Part shown: positions 7,064 to 7,282 of the stretch, piece by piece
Position numbering within the stretch: the first letter of the stretch is position 1
Layout: the number at the start of each line of letters is the position of its first letter
NCBI GenBank assembly: GCA_934546725.1
Contig: CAKTED010000072.1
Coordinates: 1 to 7,282, forward strand
Source: an uncultured Oscillospiraceae bacterium
Lineage (GTDB): Bacteria > Bacillota > Clostridia > Oscillospirales > Oscillospiraceae
Length of the DNA stretch: 7,282 bases
Direction: 5' to 3'
The notes under the pieces: generated by a model
What the model saw: the letters and a program-made list of their open reading frames with translations, nothing else
The model's database searches: none
Told to the model about the DNA's origin: nothing
Program-made: the position numbers and the translations under genes

Positions 7064-7167
7064 TTCACATGCCCCCCCTTAAACAGACCGATATTTTCCT
7101 TCATTATTCCTTATACGGCAATTTTTTTGAAAATCCTTTTTATACGGGCAAAAAAGTCATTGTAATT
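7064..7167 (-). promoter_or_regulatory. AT-rich leader upstream of dgt, possible promoter region with a direct repeat
   Basis: This 104-nt gap holds the dgt Shine-Dalgarno AAGGGGGGG (7072-7080) and two copies of a near-identical element, TTGCCCGTATAA at 7140-7151 and TTGCCGTATAA at 7111-7121, about 30 nt apart. Several TATAA-like boxes are present, but none has a good -35 at 16-18 nt, so no specific promoter is called. I see no convincing terminator for the preceding amidohydrolase gene. Confidence 0.4.
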
Positions 7168-7282
7168 TCACCGCAGGCCAAGCAGCTCTTCGGCGTTGCC
7201 ATGGTATATTTTTTCCTTTTCATTCTCTGAAAGACCGAGAGACTCCATAAGCCGTTTTTCATTCTGCGGCGAATGCCACGGG
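7168..7282 (-). CDS. C-terminal end of an amidohydrolase-family (TIM-barrel) protein, partial
   Basis: A minus-strand frame enters from the right edge and ends at TGA (7170-7168), giving the last 37 residues of a protein. They begin PWHSPQNEKRLMESLGLS and end with YHGNAEELLGLR. This ending matches the common C-terminus of amidohydrolase family 2 (metal-dependent TIM-barrel hydrolases/decarboxylases), where a D-x-PW segment is followed by a helix and then a GNA-x-x-LLGL tail. The catalytic part is outside the window, so the substrate is unknown. It lies 104 nt upstream of dgt on the same strand and may share its transcript. The family call rests on this tail alone. Confidence 0.7.
   Translation of the reverse strand, partial: PWHSPQNEKRLMESLGLSENEKEKIYHGNAEELLGLR

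Noticed and set aside
7120..7160. Terminator for the amidohydrolase gene (CTTTTT...AAAAAG inverted repeat)
   Set aside because: The pairing is only A-T, short and without a proper following T-tract on the minus strand, so it is too weak to call.
6005..7165. 386-codon open frame on the plus strand across dgt
   Set aside because: It is antisense to an intact HD-domain enzyme, shows no family motif, and has no ribosome binding site at its start.

Overview
The window looks like a chromosomal segment of a gut-type Clostridia, most likely Oscillospiraceae/Ruminococcaceae. This rests on the dgt-dnaG-rpoD cluster, the clostridial style of the primary sigma factor and primase, strong GGAGG-type ribosome binding sites, and an anaerobic glycyl radical enzyme. 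The family assignment is inference from protein style; no search was run.

Left part, plus strand (1-2957). The first gene is a glycyl radical enzyme that enters from beyond the left edge, so its N-terminus is missing. It has the active-site GCVE motif and the C-terminal glycyl radical loop, but its substrate cannot be named. A perfect-stem intrinsic terminator follows. The T-tract of that terminator doubles as the -35 region of a near-consensus vegetative promoter (TTGATT, 17 bp, TATAAT) that drives the next gene, a six-helix YczE/DUF6198-type membrane protein.

Right part, minus strand (3034-7282). Read from right to left, this holds the last 37 codons of an amidohydrolase-type protein, a dGTPase-like HD phosphohydrolase (dgt), DNA primase (dnaG) and the primary sigma factor (rpoD). 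dgt, dnaG and rpoD are tightly packed: 28 nt between dgt and dnaG, and a 17-nt overlap between dnaG and rpoD with rpoD starting at GTG. The cluster ties together dNTP pool control, replication priming and housekeeping transcription. The two halves of the window converge on one 13-bp GC-rich hairpin at 2980-3018 that can end transcription from both sides.

The main anomaly is in dnaG. It is split into two reading frames exactly where the TOPRIM catalytic YDxDxAG segment should be, and about 16 residues are absent from all frames. This implies a deletion of roughly 46 nt. In an essential gene this is more likely a sequencing or assembly error than biology, but it needs checking. No RNA gene, insertion sequence, CRISPR array or novel multi-gene system was found. 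No gene-free stretch exceeds about 125 bp.
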